Part shown: one piece after another, positions 7,505-15,705 of the stretch
Layout: every line of letters starts with the position of its first letter
Numbering within the stretch: position 1 is the first letter of the stretch
From: an uncultured Selenomonadales bacterium
GTDB lineage: Bacteria > Bacillota > Negativicutes > Selenomonadales > Selenomonadaceae
DNA: 64,000 nt
Assembly: GCA_900321035.1 (NCBI GenBank)
Contig: ONUH01000008.1
Span: forward strand, 1-64,000
Direction of reading: 5' to 3'
Notes under the pieces: model-generated
The model's input: the letters and a program-made list of their open reading frames with translations, nothing else
Told to the model about the DNA's origin: nothing
Database searches by the model: none
Translations under genes and position numbers: made by a program

Positions 7505-8515
7505 TCAATAGATCGGCGTGCTTTTCAGCACGAAAATGTCATGCTCTTCCAGTTCGTCCCGGACCCAGTCGAAATGACTGTTGATCTCGTCGTAGAACTG
7601 GCGGCGGAAGTCCATGTCCTCGAAGATGTAGGGGATGCTGTATTCCGCAGTGGCGTCGTTGTCGTCGAAGTCCTCGATCTCGAAGTAGTTCTCGTGGATA
7701 CGGCGCAGCCATTCCTGATAGCGCTCCTCGATGTTGTCGGACTGGATGCCCTTGAAGCTCTTCATGATCTTCTTCTTCTGCTCCTCGGACAGACCGGTGA
7801 CTTCTTCGCCGCTGACCTTCTGCAGGATGCGGAAGATTTCCTCGGCGGCCTCCATGAACTCGTCCCAGTTCTTTCGTCCGTCGGTGAAGCGTTCGCCGCT
7901 CTTCCACCAGAGATAAGGCATATCGGGACAATGGACGGCGGCGGCGTGGCCGAGAGGCATGACTTCGTCGAGAACCTTGCTGACGAAGGCCGACGCGCCC
8001 AGGATGTCGTCCAGCACCTTCTCGACGACGGAGCCGGAGGTCACGAAAATGAGGTCCTGCACTTTATTGACGATGTTGTTGATGCCGGCGAATTCCTGAT
8101 GCGCCCAGGTGTCGGCGAAGACGTGCAGGCCGACGCCGAGGCGGAAGGGGAAATTCGTGTTGTCCAGCGTCGTTTCCTGGAGCCGTTCGCCGAGCTTGTG
8201 GGAAAGCTCGCTGTTCTTCTTGCAGATCAGCTGCTCCTCCTGCGTGTCGCCTTCGAGGCCCGGCAGGAAGTGGAACGGGATCCAGATTTCGCGGTTGCCC
8301 TTGCCGCTGACGTTTCCCCAGATATTCTGGCAGGAATAGCGGACGTGGACGCCTTCGGCGATGTTTTTCTTTTCCTCTTCGTCGGAAAAGGGCGTCGAGT
8401 CGAAATTATCGTCCACGAGCTGGGAGACGTGGGCGATCAGGTTCGCGTTCTCGCTGCCGAATTTCGCCCAGCGGGCGAGCACGTAGACTGTGCCATAGTG
8501 AAAATCGATATCCAT
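7505..8515 (-). CDS. DUF6765-like protein with a phospholipase C/P1 nuclease-like His/Asp signature
   Basis: 336 residues with no signal peptide or membrane helix. The N-terminus MDIDFHYGTVYVLARWAKF matches what I remember of DUF6765 proteins of anaerobes; this is recognition from memory. H131, D135 and H139 in GLHVFADTWAHQEF, with H6, H29 and H82 (PFHFLPG), resemble the LHxxxDxxAHp pattern of zinc-dependent phospholipase C and S1/P1 nucleases. A metal-dependent hydrolase fold is therefore plausible. The C-terminal half is helical and charged. It is transcribed alone between two terminator-like regions, and AGAGGTG precedes the ATG. The biological role is unknown. Confidence 0.75.
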   Translation of the reverse strand: MDIDFHYGTVYVLARWAKFGSENANLIAHVSQLVDDNFDSTPFSDEEEKKNIAEGVHVRYSCQNIWGNVSGKGNREIWIPFHFLPGLEGDTQEEQLICKKNSELSHKLGERLQETTLDNTNFPFRLGVGLHVFADTWAHQEFAGINNIVNKVQDLIFVTSGSVVEKVLDDILGASAFVSKVLDEVMPLGHAAAVHCPDMPYLWWKSGERFTDGRKNWDEFMEAAEEIFRILQKVSGEEVTGLSEEQKKKIMKSFKGIQSDNIEERYQEWLRRIHENYFEIEDFDDNDATAEYSIPYIFEDMDFRRQFYDEINSHFDWVRDELEEHDIFVLKSTPIY

Positions 8516-8606
8516 AGTGCACCTCTGTCATAAAAAGAATATCTCGAAATATTATAGTATAAAGCGGCAATCCGCGCAAAACTTTTTGCGTGTTCCCTTT
8601 CCGCTT

Positions 8607-10514
8607 CTATTCCACCTGTCGTCCCGCGCCGGGACCGTCGTTTGCCACCGGAACCTTCGCCTCGGCGAAGGTCTTCATATCGTTCAGCATGTGGAGCGCG
8701 GCGTCCACCAGCTTCAGCCCGAGGCAGGCAACGACGCCGCCGGGGGCTTTCACGCCGAGGGTGAGCAGTGCGGGCTGCACGTGCAGGACGTAAGGCGCGA
8801 GGGCGGGGCAAAGAGCTTCCGCGTAGCGTGCGACGATTTCCGTCGCTTCGTCGTCGAGGACGATCAGCGAGTTGTTATGCGCGCCGGCGATCATCGCGCC
8901 GAGCAGCGCGGCGGCATCCGCCTGCAGTTCTTTCGGCACGTGGGCAAGAAAATCCTGCGGCTCGAAGCGGAGGGAGCCGTCCTCGTTCAGGAGCGCCTTG
9001 CGCAAGCGATCCGCCTTCGTGCCGAAGGAGTCGCTCTCCTTCGATTCCGTCAGCGCCAGCGCCAAAAGCGACGACGAGAAGGTGATGTCTTCCGCCGTCT
9101 CGCGTCCGAAATCAAAGGCGTCGGTCAGCGGGCGGTCGGGACGCAGGCACGCCGTCTTGACCTCGACGTCGGCATGGGCCGCGAAGGCCGCCGTGAGCTG
9201 ATGCTGGGCGTCCGTCATTTCGCCGTTCTCAAAGACGAGCAGCGTGCGACCCAAATCGAGGGCGGGACGTTCCTCGTCCAGGATGCCCGCCAGCTCCACC
9301 GCGATTTCTTCCAGATAGCCGAGGCAGTATATCGGCTTCGACAGGTTGTCCACGCGGAGGCGGCAGGCTTCCATGGCAGGGCGGGAGAGGCTGGGGAACG
9401 TGTCCAGGTAAAAATCGAAGGTCTTGTTCGTCAGCGGCACGGTTTTCGGAGGCATCGTCTCATGGTCGAAGAAGTCGTCCTTCGCGTCGAGGTGCAGATA
9501 ACCGTAAGCGGTGATGACCGCGTCCAGCAGATTGACCGCGATGGAGGAGCCGGTGGCTTCGCCGAGGCGGAATTTCATATCCATGTACGGACGCAGGTCC
9601 AATTTTTCCAGCATGAAACGGTGGGCGGGCTCCGCCGCCAAATGGGAGCCCATCAGGTAATGGGGGACGAGGGGGCAGATTGCCTGCGCGATCAGCGCCG
9701 CCGCTCCCGTGTTGAAGCCGTCCAGTACGACGAAGCCGCGATGGGCGGCCGCGCCGAGGATAATTCCCGCGATGCAGCCGATCTCGAAGCCGCCGACTTT
9801 TGCGAGGAGATCGACGCCGTCCGCCGGGTCGGGCCGGTTGACTTCCAACGCCTGCCGCACGACCTCGATCTTGATTTTCAGCCGTTCATCGGAAATGTTC
9901 GTGCCCCGTCCGGTGGCCTGCTCCGGTGTGAGGCCGCAGGCGGCCGCTACGACGCAGGCCGAGGAGGTGGTGTTGGCGATGCCCATTTCCCCCGGCAGGA
10001 AGCAGCGGCATCCGTCCGCCACGCATTTTTCCGTCAGCTCGATGCCTGTCTCAATGGCGCGGATCGCTTCCTCGCGGGTCATCGCCGGTCCCTTCGCGCA
10101 GTTTTTCGTGCCGAAGGCGATCTTTCGCTGGATCAGGCCCGGAATCCATCCCGTGTCCGCCGCGATGCCGAGGTCGGCGACGAGCAACTCCGAGCCGGAG
10201 AAATTCGACAGCGCGTTTGCGGTGGTGCCGCGCGAAATCAGGTAGTTTGCAGTCATCTGCACCGTCGTCGAGGGCGGGTACGCGCTGACGTTCATTTCCG
10301 CCACGCCGTGGTCGCCGCAGCAGACGATGGTGCATTTCTTCGGGAGGGACGGGTCGTCGTCTCCCGTGATGGCGGCGTATTTTTCCAAGAGTTCGCCTAG
10401 CGCGCCCAAGGGCTGGCCTGCGCCCAGCAGGGATTCGAGACGCGCTCGGACGGCCGCGCCGGCCGCCTCGTCGGGCGGCTGGATCTTTGCGACGGTATCT
10501 TCCAACAGAGACAT
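8607..10514 (-). CDS. cobT: Tandem CobT: nicotinate-nucleotide:dimethylbenzimidazole (or phenol) phosphoribosyltransferase, fused double domain
   Basis: 635 residues, almost twice the usual 350. Residues 1-355 are a complete CobT: CGDHGVAEMNVSAYPP, GEMGIANTTSSA, and MKFRLGEATGSSIAVNLLDAV with the catalytic Glu (E319). Residues of about 370-635 form a second, diverged CobT-like half (ALLGAMIAGAHNNSLIVLDD, LLTLGVKAPGGVVACLGLKLVDAA) in which the Glu position is V588. CobT makes the alpha-ribotide of the cobamide lower ligand. Sporomusa ovata, also a Negativicute, uses a heterodimer of two CobT paralogues (ArsAB) to activate phenol and p-cresol. This protein looks like a covalent version of such a pair, but ordinary dimethylbenzimidazole use cannot be excluded. 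AAAGGAGG precedes the ATG. Confidence 0.9.
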   Translation of the reverse strand: MSLLEDTVAKIQPPDEAAGAAVRARLESLLGAGQPLGALGELLEKYAAITGDDDPSLPKKCTIVCCGDHGVAEMNVSAYPPSTTVQMTANYLISRGTTANALSNFSGSELLVADLGIAADTGWIPGLIQRKIAFGTKNCAKGPAMTREEAIRAIETGIELTEKCVADGCRCFLPGEMGIANTTSSACVVAAACGLTPEQATGRGTNISDERLKIKIEVVRQALEVNRPDPADGVDLLAKVGGFEIGCIAGIILGAAAHRGFVVLDGFNTGAAALIAQAICPLVPHYLMGSHLAAEPAHRFMLEKLDLRPYMDMKFRLGEATGSSIAVNLLDAVITAYGYLHLDAKDDFFDHETMPPKTVPLTNKTFDFYLDTFPSLSRPAMEACRLRVDNLSKPIYCLGYLEEIAVELAGILDEERPALDLGRTLLVFENGEMTDAQHQLTAAFAAHADVEVKTACLRPDRPLTDAFDFGRETAEDITFSSSLLALALTESKESDSFGTKADRLRKALLNEDGSLRFEPQDFLAHVPKELQADAAALLGAMIAGAHNNSLIVLDDEATEIVARYAEALCPALAPYVLHVQPALLTLGVKAPGGVVACLGLKLVDAALHMLNDMKTFAEAKVPVANDGPGAGRQVE

Positions 10515-10650
10515 GGATGAGCCTCCTTTATGTCATAGCAAACGGATTGCAGAAATTCGCTATCTATTATAGCAGATTTTTTCCGATTCGGCGCGCGTCT
10601 TGACCGCGGCCTGTCTTCGGGATAAGATGGGGAAAAAGGAGGGAAGCGTC

Positions 10651-11784
10651 ATGGAGGAGGAATCTGTCGAGCGGGTATTCGGCCCCATATATCCGCAGGC
10701 GTTCACATGCGACGGGGCGGGCTGCGGGAGCCTGTGCTGCGGCAGATGGCACATCCCCGTGGATGCGCTGACCCGCAAACGGTGGGAGTCGCTGCCGGAA
10801 TCGGCCCGCGACGAAATCTTCGGGAATCTTTCGGAGACGGAACGGGGATGGGGAATGCGCCACGGGGAAAACGGGAATTGCGCGTTCCTGGACGGGGACG
10901 GGCTTTGCAGGCTGCAAAAAAAATACGGGGAAGACGCGCTTTCCGACATTTGCTATTCCTATCCGCGCGTTACCTACCGTTTTGACGGTTTTGCCGAGCG
11001 TTCCCTGGCGGTTTCATGTCCCGTGGCGGCGCGTCTCGTCCTGCTTTCGCCCGCGCCGATGACTGTCGGCTGGCAGACGCTTCCCGCGCGCCGCGTTGCC
11101 GCCGCGATTCGTCCGCCGATGGAGGCGCTGCGATGGGAGACATGTTTGCCGTCGATTCAGCTTCATGCCGTCGCTGTTTTGCAAAACAGCGAACTTTCGC
11201 TGTGGCAAAGATTTTTACGGTTGGGTAAATTTTTCGCTGCGTTGGAAGCACGCTGCGGCAGTCAACCGCCGGAGGAAGACACGATTCGGCGCTGCGCTTC
11301 GGACGCGGAAGCCGACGCGCCTTCGGTTTCCCGCGCCGAGCCGCTGCCCCGGCTTCGGTACATGGCGGCGCTGATAGCCGCGCTGTATGAGACGGAGTAT
11401 CCCGCCGACCGGCTGGAGGCGCTGGCCCGTCGCGTCGCGGCCATCGAGGAGGAGGCGGAGGAAGAACTGCATGCGCGGCGCGGGGACATGTTAGAGAATC
11501 TGGCGGTCAATGAATTTTTCCTCCGGCTCTATCCCTTTGCCTGCGGCGGGGGGCTGCTGACGAATTTCAAATTGTTCGCGCTGCGGTTCCGGCTCGCGGA
11601 ATTTTCCCTGCTCCTGTCTGCGGCGGCGGAAGGTGCGGCGCCGGGGGAGGAAACGGCGCTGACTATGCTCGGCCGCGTCATGGAGCGTCTCGACCACAGC
11701 CGGGATGCGGACAATCTTTTGCGGCGCTGCGCCGCCGAGGATATGCGCGGCCTTGACGCCGACCGGGCAATCTCGCTTCTGTAG
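10651..11784 (+). CDS. fliB: FliB-family protein (flagellin lysine N-methylase-like)
   Basis: 377 residues. The N-terminal cysteine cluster CDGAGCGSLCCGRWHIP, then GNCAFLDGDGLCRLQKKYGEDALSDICYSYPR and a later SCPVAARL, is the FliB/YkgJ-like pattern. FliB in Salmonella methylates surface lysines of flagellin. The C-terminal part is helical and variable, as in the family. The start is the ATG preceded by AAAAAGGAGGG; the frame is open further upstream without a better site. No flagellar genes are in the window, so the substrate must be encoded elsewhere or be another protein. It is divergent from cobT. Confidence 0.8.
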   Translation: MEEESVERVFGPIYPQAFTCDGAGCGSLCCGRWHIPVDALTRKRWESLPESARDEIFGNLSETERGWGMRHGENGNCAFLDGDGLCRLQKKYGEDALSDICYSYPRVTYRFDGFAERSLAVSCPVAARLVLLSPAPMTVGWQTLPARRVAAAIRPPMEALRWETCLPSIQLHAVAVLQNSELSLWQRFLRLGKFFAALEARCGSQPPEEDTIRRCASDAEADAPSVSRAEPLPRLRYMAALIAALYETEYPADRLEALARRVAAIEEEAEEELHARRGDMLENLAVNEFFLRLYPFACGGGLLTNFKLFALRFRLAEFSLLLSAAAEGAAPGEETALTMLGRVMERLDHSRDADNLLRRCAAEDMRGLDADRAISLL

Positions 11785-11859
11785 CGGCTGTTCCATTTTC
11801 TTTTCGCGGAGAATCCTTGATTTTTTGGAAAAAAACAGGGGAAAAACGGCAAAAAAGGC

Positions 11860-11889
11860 TTTACAAGTCGGTTTCTCCTGTGTTATATT
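11860..11889 (+). promoter_or_regulatory. lexA promoter
   Basis: TTTACA (11860-11865), 18 bases, then TATATT (11884-11889), the latter extended by TG at 11881-11882. It lies 35 bases upstream of the lexA ATG, and the SOS box follows directly. Confidence 0.7.
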
Positions 11890-11894
11890 TGAAT

Positions 11895-11908
11895 AAATCA
11901 TATGTTCG
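11895..11908 (+). promoter_or_regulatory. LexA binding site (SOS box) of lexA
   Basis: AAATCATATGTTCG compared with the Firmicute consensus CGAACATATGTTCG: the right half is perfect and the left half has three mismatches. It sits just downstream of the -10 box and just before the ribosome-binding site, as expected for autorepression. Confidence 0.65.
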
Positions 11909-11923
11909 GAAGGGGAAGATGGA

Positions 11924-12541
11924 ATGGCAAGAAAGAATAAAACCTCCACGGAGCGCTGCGCGGAAATCTACAAATACATTAGGGACTTTTTGATGAAGAA
12001 GGGCTTCCCGCCCTCCGTCCGCGAGATCGGCACGGCTGTCGGCCTCAGCTCCAGCTCCACGGTGCATTCGTATCTGCACATGCTGGAGGACGAAGGGAAA
12101 ATTCACCGCGACCCGACGAAGCCCCGCGCCATTGAGCTGGTAAGGGAGAAGCCGTGGGAGCACATGCTGCGTGTGCCGCTGGTCGGCAACGTGGCGGCGG
12201 GCGTTCCCATCACCGCCGAAGAGAACGTCGAGGAAGTTTTCAACGTGCCGTCCTCGCTGCTTGGCACGCAGGACGACACCTTCATGCTGCGCGTGCAGGG
12301 CGAGAGCATGATAAAGGCCGGGATTTACGACGGCGACCTGATTTTCGTCAAGGAGCAGAACACGGCGCGAAACGGTGAGATCGTCGTCGCCCTCGTGGAG
12401 AACGAGGAAGCTACGGTCAAGCGCATTTTCTTTGAAAAAGACCGCGTCAAGCTGCAGCCGGAGAACGACGCGATGGAGCCGTTCTATGAAACGAACGTGA
12501 TCGTGCTCGGCAAGGTCATCGGCGTGTATCGCCAGATGTAA
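11924..12541 (+). CDS. lexA: LexA repressor, SOS response regulator
   Basis: 205 residues. The N-terminal winged HTH (1-65) includes FPPSVREIGTAVGLSSSSTVHSYL. The self-cleavage site is A92-G93 (NVAAGVPI), and the S24 peptidase dyad is S128 (VQGESM) and K166 (EATVKRI). LexA represses DNA-damage genes until RecA filaments stimulate its autocleavage. The gene has its own SOS box. A second gene in this window, the yneA-like gene at 30349, also carries one. The start is the ATG after GGAAGGGGAAG. Confidence 0.97.
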   Translation: MARKNKTSTERCAEIYKYIRDFLMKKGFPPSVREIGTAVGLSSSSTVHSYLHMLEDEGKIHRDPTKPRAIELVREKPWEHMLRVPLVGNVAAGVPITAEENVEEVFNVPSSLLGTQDDTFMLRVQGESMIKAGIYDGDLIFVKEQNTARNGEIVVALVENEEATVKRIFFEKDRVKLQPENDAMEPFYETNVIVLGKVIGVYRQM

Positions 12542-12599
12542 TGGATAGTGAAGTTCTCCCTTCCTTCATAGAAGAGGTTTGGGAAAATACTAATGCAAG

Positions 12600-12644
12600 C
12601 CCCCCTCATGGAGGGGGGTGGCAGCGAAGCTGCCGGGGGGAGTC
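12600..12644. repeat. Double-hairpin intergenic repeat (CCCCCTC...GAGGGGG + GCAGCGAAGCTGC), copy 1
   Basis: A CCCCCT...AGGGGGG hairpin is followed at once by GGCAGCGAAGCTGCC and then a G-run. The same layout with compensating changes recurs at 44659-44700 (GTCAGCGAAGCTGAC) and, more distantly, at 39637-39685 (ACCGCCGAAGGCGGT). It lies between lexA and the NagZ-like gene. Confidence 0.75.
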
Positions 12645-12698
12645 GGATCAATCAAAGGGACTGTGATGTGCAGTCTCTTTTTTCTTGGAGGAATCTCG

Positions 12699-13844
12699 AT
12701 GAAACGCTATTATTTTCTTTTCCTTTTCGTGATGCTGTCTGCGCTGTGCCTGCTGGGTGGCTGCGGCGCGTCGCCGCAAAAAACGACGGCGGAAAGCGGG
12801 CCCGGATTTGTAAAAGCCATGACGCCGGAGGAACGGGCGGACGCGATTCTGGCACGCATGACGCCCGCGGAGAAGATCGGACAGCTCTTGATGATCGGCG
12901 TCCACGGCACGGAGCTGAACGCCGACAGCCGCTTCATGCTTTCCGAGTACGCGGTGGGCGGCGTCATCCTTTTTGACCGCAATCTTGAAACGGCGGCGGG
13001 CGTGCGCGCCTTCACGAAAGAACTGCAGGAAGCGCGGCACGGCGACCTCCCGCTTTTCATCGCCATCGACGAGGAGGGCGGACTCGTCACCCGCATGAAG
13101 GACATTTTGCCGCCGCCCCCGGCGCAGTCCGAGATAGGCGCGGGCGGCGACGCGGCGCTGGCGCGGAAATGGGCGCGGGAAACGGGGAAGAAGCTGCATG
13201 ATTTCGGCTTCAACCTGAACTTCGCGCCCGTCGCCGACGTGGGAGACGGCGAGCGGTTTTATTCCGGCGACCCGGAGAAGGTCGCCGCATTCGTTCGCGA
13301 GGCCGTCGCCGGATATAAAGAAGCGGGCCTGCTCTGCACTCTCAAGCATTTTCCCGGCCTCGGCAAAGGCGAGGCGGACACCCACCTGGAAACCGTCGTC
13401 GTCAACGCGGACAGGGATACGTTGGAAGCGGAAGACCTGGTGCCTTTCCGCGCCATGTTCGGAGAGGGAAAGCCGGAAAGCTTTTTCGTGATGGTTTCCC
13501 ATATCATCTACACGGCGCTTGACGAAAAGCGCCCGGCCAGTCTTTCTCCCGCCGTTATGACCTCGCTGCTGCGCGACGAACTCGGCTGGCAGGGCGTCGT
13601 CGTCACCGACGATTTGGAAATGGCGGCGGCGGACGTCTATCCCTTCGAGGAATTGGGGGTTCGCGCCGTGGAAGCCGGAGCCGACCTCGTCCTCGTCTGC
13701 CATGAATACGCACATGAACAGGCCGTTTACAACGGGCTCCTGAAAGCCCTGCAGAGCGGCCGTCTCTCCGAAAGCCGCGTCAACGAATCCGTCCGCCGCA
13801 TCCTGTTGGCAAAGCTGGCGCTGCAAAAGACCGCTGCGAAATAA
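12699..13844 (+). CDS. nagZ: Glycoside hydrolase family 3 lipoprotein (NagZ-like beta-N-acetylhexosaminidase)
   Basis: 381 residues. Lipoprotein signal with lipobox LGGC (C22), then a GH3 barrel: GQLLMIGV, GGVILFDRN, IDEEGGLVTR, and the KHFPGLGKGEADTH loop. The histidine in that loop is the catalytic acid/base partner in NagZ. The nucleophile Asp is in VVTDDLEM. NagZ enzymes remove GlcNAc from peptidoglycan fragments; the lipid anchor puts this one on the periplasmic face. The start follows TTGGAGGA; an upstream in-frame extension to 12618 would spoil the signal peptide and has no ribosome-binding site. Confidence 0.92.
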   Translation: MKRYYFLFLFVMLSALCLLGGCGASPQKTTAESGPGFVKAMTPEERADAILARMTPAEKIGQLLMIGVHGTELNADSRFMLSEYAVGGVILFDRNLETAAGVRAFTKELQEARHGDLPLFIAIDEEGGLVTRMKDILPPPPAQSEIGAGGDAALARKWARETGKKLHDFGFNLNFAPVADVGDGERFYSGDPEKVAAFVREAVAGYKEAGLLCTLKHFPGLGKGEADTHLETVVVNADRDTLEAEDLVPFRAMFGEGKPESFFVMVSHIIYTALDEKRPASLSPAVMTSLLRDELGWQGVVVTDDLEMAAADVYPFEELGVRAVEAGADLVLVCHEYAHEQAVYNGLLKALQSGRLSESRVNESVRRILLAKLALQKTAAK

Positions 13845-13855
13845 TAAACCTACGC

Positions 13856-13897
13856 AAAAGCCCATGCCTGCGCGAAAATTGCAGGCATGGGCTTTTT
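13856..13897 (+). terminator. Rho-independent terminator after nagZ
   Basis: CCCATGCCTGC and GCAGGCATGGG form an 11-bp stem extended by AAAAG/CTTTTT, with a 9-base loop. Confidence 0.92.
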
Positions 13898-13990
13898 CTA
13901 TGCCGCGTATATACAAGCTTTGAAATGGGCCGTTTCTTTCATGCGGGCCCTTCTAAAAACATACCGTCGTTTTATGGAATAGAGGCACAC

Positions 13991-14037
13991 AAAAATTCTG
14001 AGGTAAGAAATTCCTACTTTCTTACCTCAGAATTTTT
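13991..14037. terminator. Long bidirectional terminator for the XRE gene
   Basis: A perfect 20-bp stem (13991-14010 with 14018-14037) around a 7-base loop, A-rich on one side and T-rich on the other. It ends four bases before the stop codon of the minus-strand regulator and isolates the accessory island on its left. Confidence 0.9.
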
Positions 14038-14041
14038 TTCC

Positions 14042-14506
14042 TTACGGCAACTCTGATTTTTGATTTTTCGGCGGCGTTTCGGGGTTTTTGCGTTCTCCCT
14101 CGTCCGTTTTCGCCGCGCTTGGATTCTGCGCCGATTGTTTCTCCTCTATTGCTTTCCTAAAAAACTCGTCCACAAAATCGCAGACCATTTTCCGGCGCTT
14201 TGGCTCAAAGGAGAAATACAACTCCAAGATTTTCCGCTCGCAGTCGGACACCGCGTATTCGCGGCACAGCTTTTCCAACGGCGAATCGTCCTCCGCCGAA
14301 AACATCGGGCCTTCTCCCGTCCGTAACCATTCCTCAGAAACGTGGAAATCCAAATGCAGGAGGCGGATCGTTTGCTCGGAGACGGTATTTCCGTCTTGTT
14401 CCAACCAAGAAATACTGGTCTGTGAAAGCCCTAACCGCTTTGCGAACTCGCTTTGTTGCATTTTCAAATGCTTACGTACTTGCCGAAGTCGCTGATTGAT
14501 GCTCAT
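14042..14506 (-). CDS. XRE-family HTH repressor of the accessory island
   Basis: 154 residues. Cro/CI-type HTH at about 5-62 (INQRLRQVRKHLKMQQSEFAKRLGLSQTSISWLEQ, then VSEEWLRTGEGPMF). This is followed by an acidic helical segment and a lysine/proline-rich tail. The organisation resembles phage-like and mobile-element repressors. The ATG is chosen because AGGAGGAAT precedes it; the frame is open 67 codons further but that region is AT-rich promoter sequence. It is divergent from three plus-strand genes and a dyad operator lies between them (14569-14582), so it probably represses that operon and perhaps itself. Confidence 0.85.
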   Translation of the reverse strand: MSINQRLRQVRKHLKMQQSEFAKRLGLSQTSISWLEQDGNTVSEQTIRLLHLDFHVSEEWLRTGEGPMFSAEDDSPLEKLCREYAVSDCERKILELYFSFEPKRRKMVCDFVDEFFRKAIEEKQSAQNPSAAKTDEGERKNPETPPKNQKSELP

Positions 14507-14568
14507 GCCAATTCCTCCTGCTGTTCCTTTCTTATGATAAAAATAGTGGTTGAAAAAGTCAAGAAAGA

Positions 14569-14597
14569 TTGCTAAATAGCAATAATCGTTATATAAT
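14569..14597 (+). promoter_or_regulatory. Promoter with overlapping dyad operator for the island operon
   Basis: TTGCTA (14569-14574), 17 bases, TATAAT (14592-14597). The -35 is the left arm of TTGCTA-AA-TAGCAA (14569-14582), a perfect 6-2-6 inverted repeat. It is a natural binding site for the divergently encoded XRE protein, whose binding would block RNA polymerase. Sites are seen directly; assignment of the binder is inference. Confidence 0.6.
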
Positions 14598-14627
14598 AAA
14601 CCTAAAATTATTATAGAAGGTGATGCC

Positions 14628-14792
14628 GTGGACGGAAATTGCAATGAAGCGGAAGCGGCGCGTCTCTTGGAAACGATGCGACGAATATGTGACAAAACAG
14701 GTTGCAAGGACGTCGAACACGCAACATTGTCCTATGAGGAGACGTTGCAGGAGATGCCTATACTTGAAGGAAATGAGCAAACTACAAGATGA
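14628..14792 (+). CDS. Small acidic protein of unknown function
   Basis: 54 residues from a GTG start six bases after AGAAGGTG, ending in TGA just ahead of the next gene's ribosome-binding site. The predicted product is soluble and acidic, with helix-forming stretches (EAEAARLLETMRRICDKTG and YEETLQEMPI) and two cysteines. An alternative frame starting at 14620 gives an Arg/Cys-rich peptide that looks like a shadow; the acidic frame has codon use like its neighbours. It is the first gene after the operator-controlled promoter. No family recognised. Confidence 0.55.
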   Translation: MDGNCNEAEAARLLETMRRICDKTGCKDVEHATLSYEETLQEMPILEGNEQTTR

Positions 14793-14807
14793 GGAGGCAT
14801 GATGTAA

Positions 14808-15683
14808 ATGGATATGGAACAAAGAAACCAAATGATTGAGAGGCTAAAAGCGGCTTGTCCTGAATACACGGATATGTCGCGGTTGCATTTTGCGGGAAGC
14901 GGCGAGGAAGCGGCAAAAAGTCTCGAAAAGGCGATGCAAGCATATGCTCGTGTTCAAGGGGATGAAATGCCGTTGGCTTGCTTCGGGTCAGACCTCGAAG
15001 GATTTGTCCTGACAACAAAACGTATTTACATCAAAGACAACGACTCAAAAATCGGCTGTGCGTTGCCCGAAGAAATTGTGGACGTGCGCAAGGGTACAAT
15101 CGAGAATACACTAATGCAAACGCTTTTGTCGCGTATACTGATTTTTACGCCTCATCATGTGAAACCCTATATCATCACTACACCAGACCACGCGGAGACA
15201 ATCAAATTGCTTCTCACATGGAAAGACATGGTTATGGATCCCACGAAAAGGGAAAATATCGAGAATAAGTTTGCAAGGTGCGCGGGCGATTGGGGATTTG
15301 CAACGCGATGGCTCCTTGTGGGACGACGTTTTACGGATGTATATGCAAATCAGGACATGATTTCCATTAAACAGTACAAGCAATTTATATTGACATTCGG
15401 CAAGCAGGAAAGCACTGTCGATTTGAAAAATGTCACATCGGTTGTCAGGGAAAAGAAAATCGCTTCTTCCAGTATTTACCTCATTATTTTAGGATTGGTC
15501 GGACTGGTTGTACTTGTAGGAGTTATCCCTTTGTTGATTGGTCTTTTTACATTACGGGAAAAGCGCATCAAAATCACGTCCGCGAGCGGTTCCGTGAATA
15601 TTCCCGATATGCCCAGCGACGAGCAAATGAACGATTTGATAGAGTATATCCGGGAACGCAAGCCGAACGCTGTGCAATTATAA
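14808..15683 (+). CDS. Membrane protein with two PH-like domains, unknown function
   Basis: 291 residues. Residues of about 50-140 (GFVLTTKRIYIKDN, EEIVDVRKG, KPYIITTPDHAETIKLLL) and about 180-285 (VYANQDMISIKQ, VDLKNVTSVVREK, KRIKITSASGSVNI) each resemble bacterial PH-like domains. A strongly hydrophobic stretch at about 223-247 (two short helices or one long one) interrupts the second. The protein would be anchored in the membrane with its PH-like parts in the cytoplasm. GAGGAGG precedes the ATG. It is in an operon with the small acidic protein and the coiled-coil protein. Function not recognised. Confidence 0.75.
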   Translation: MDMEQRNQMIERLKAACPEYTDMSRLHFAGSGEEAAKSLEKAMQAYARVQGDEMPLACFGSDLEGFVLTTKRIYIKDNDSKIGCALPEEIVDVRKGTIENTLMQTLLSRILIFTPHHVKPYIITTPDHAETIKLLLTWKDMVMDPTKRENIENKFARCAGDWGFATRWLLVGRRFTDVYANQDMISIKQYKQFILTFGKQESTVDLKNVTSVVREKKIASSSIYLIILGLVGLVVLVGVIPLLIGLFTLREKRIKITSASGSVNIPDMPSDEQMNDLIEYIRERKPNAVQL

Positions 15684-15705
15684 GGGGGAAGGAGAGGAAC
15701 GCTGA

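Noticed and set aside
14620..14802. 60-codon Arg/Cys-rich frame at the start of the accessory operon
   Set aside because: Overlaps the acidic 54-codon frame, which has better start spacing and composition; the basic product looks like an out-of-frame translation.
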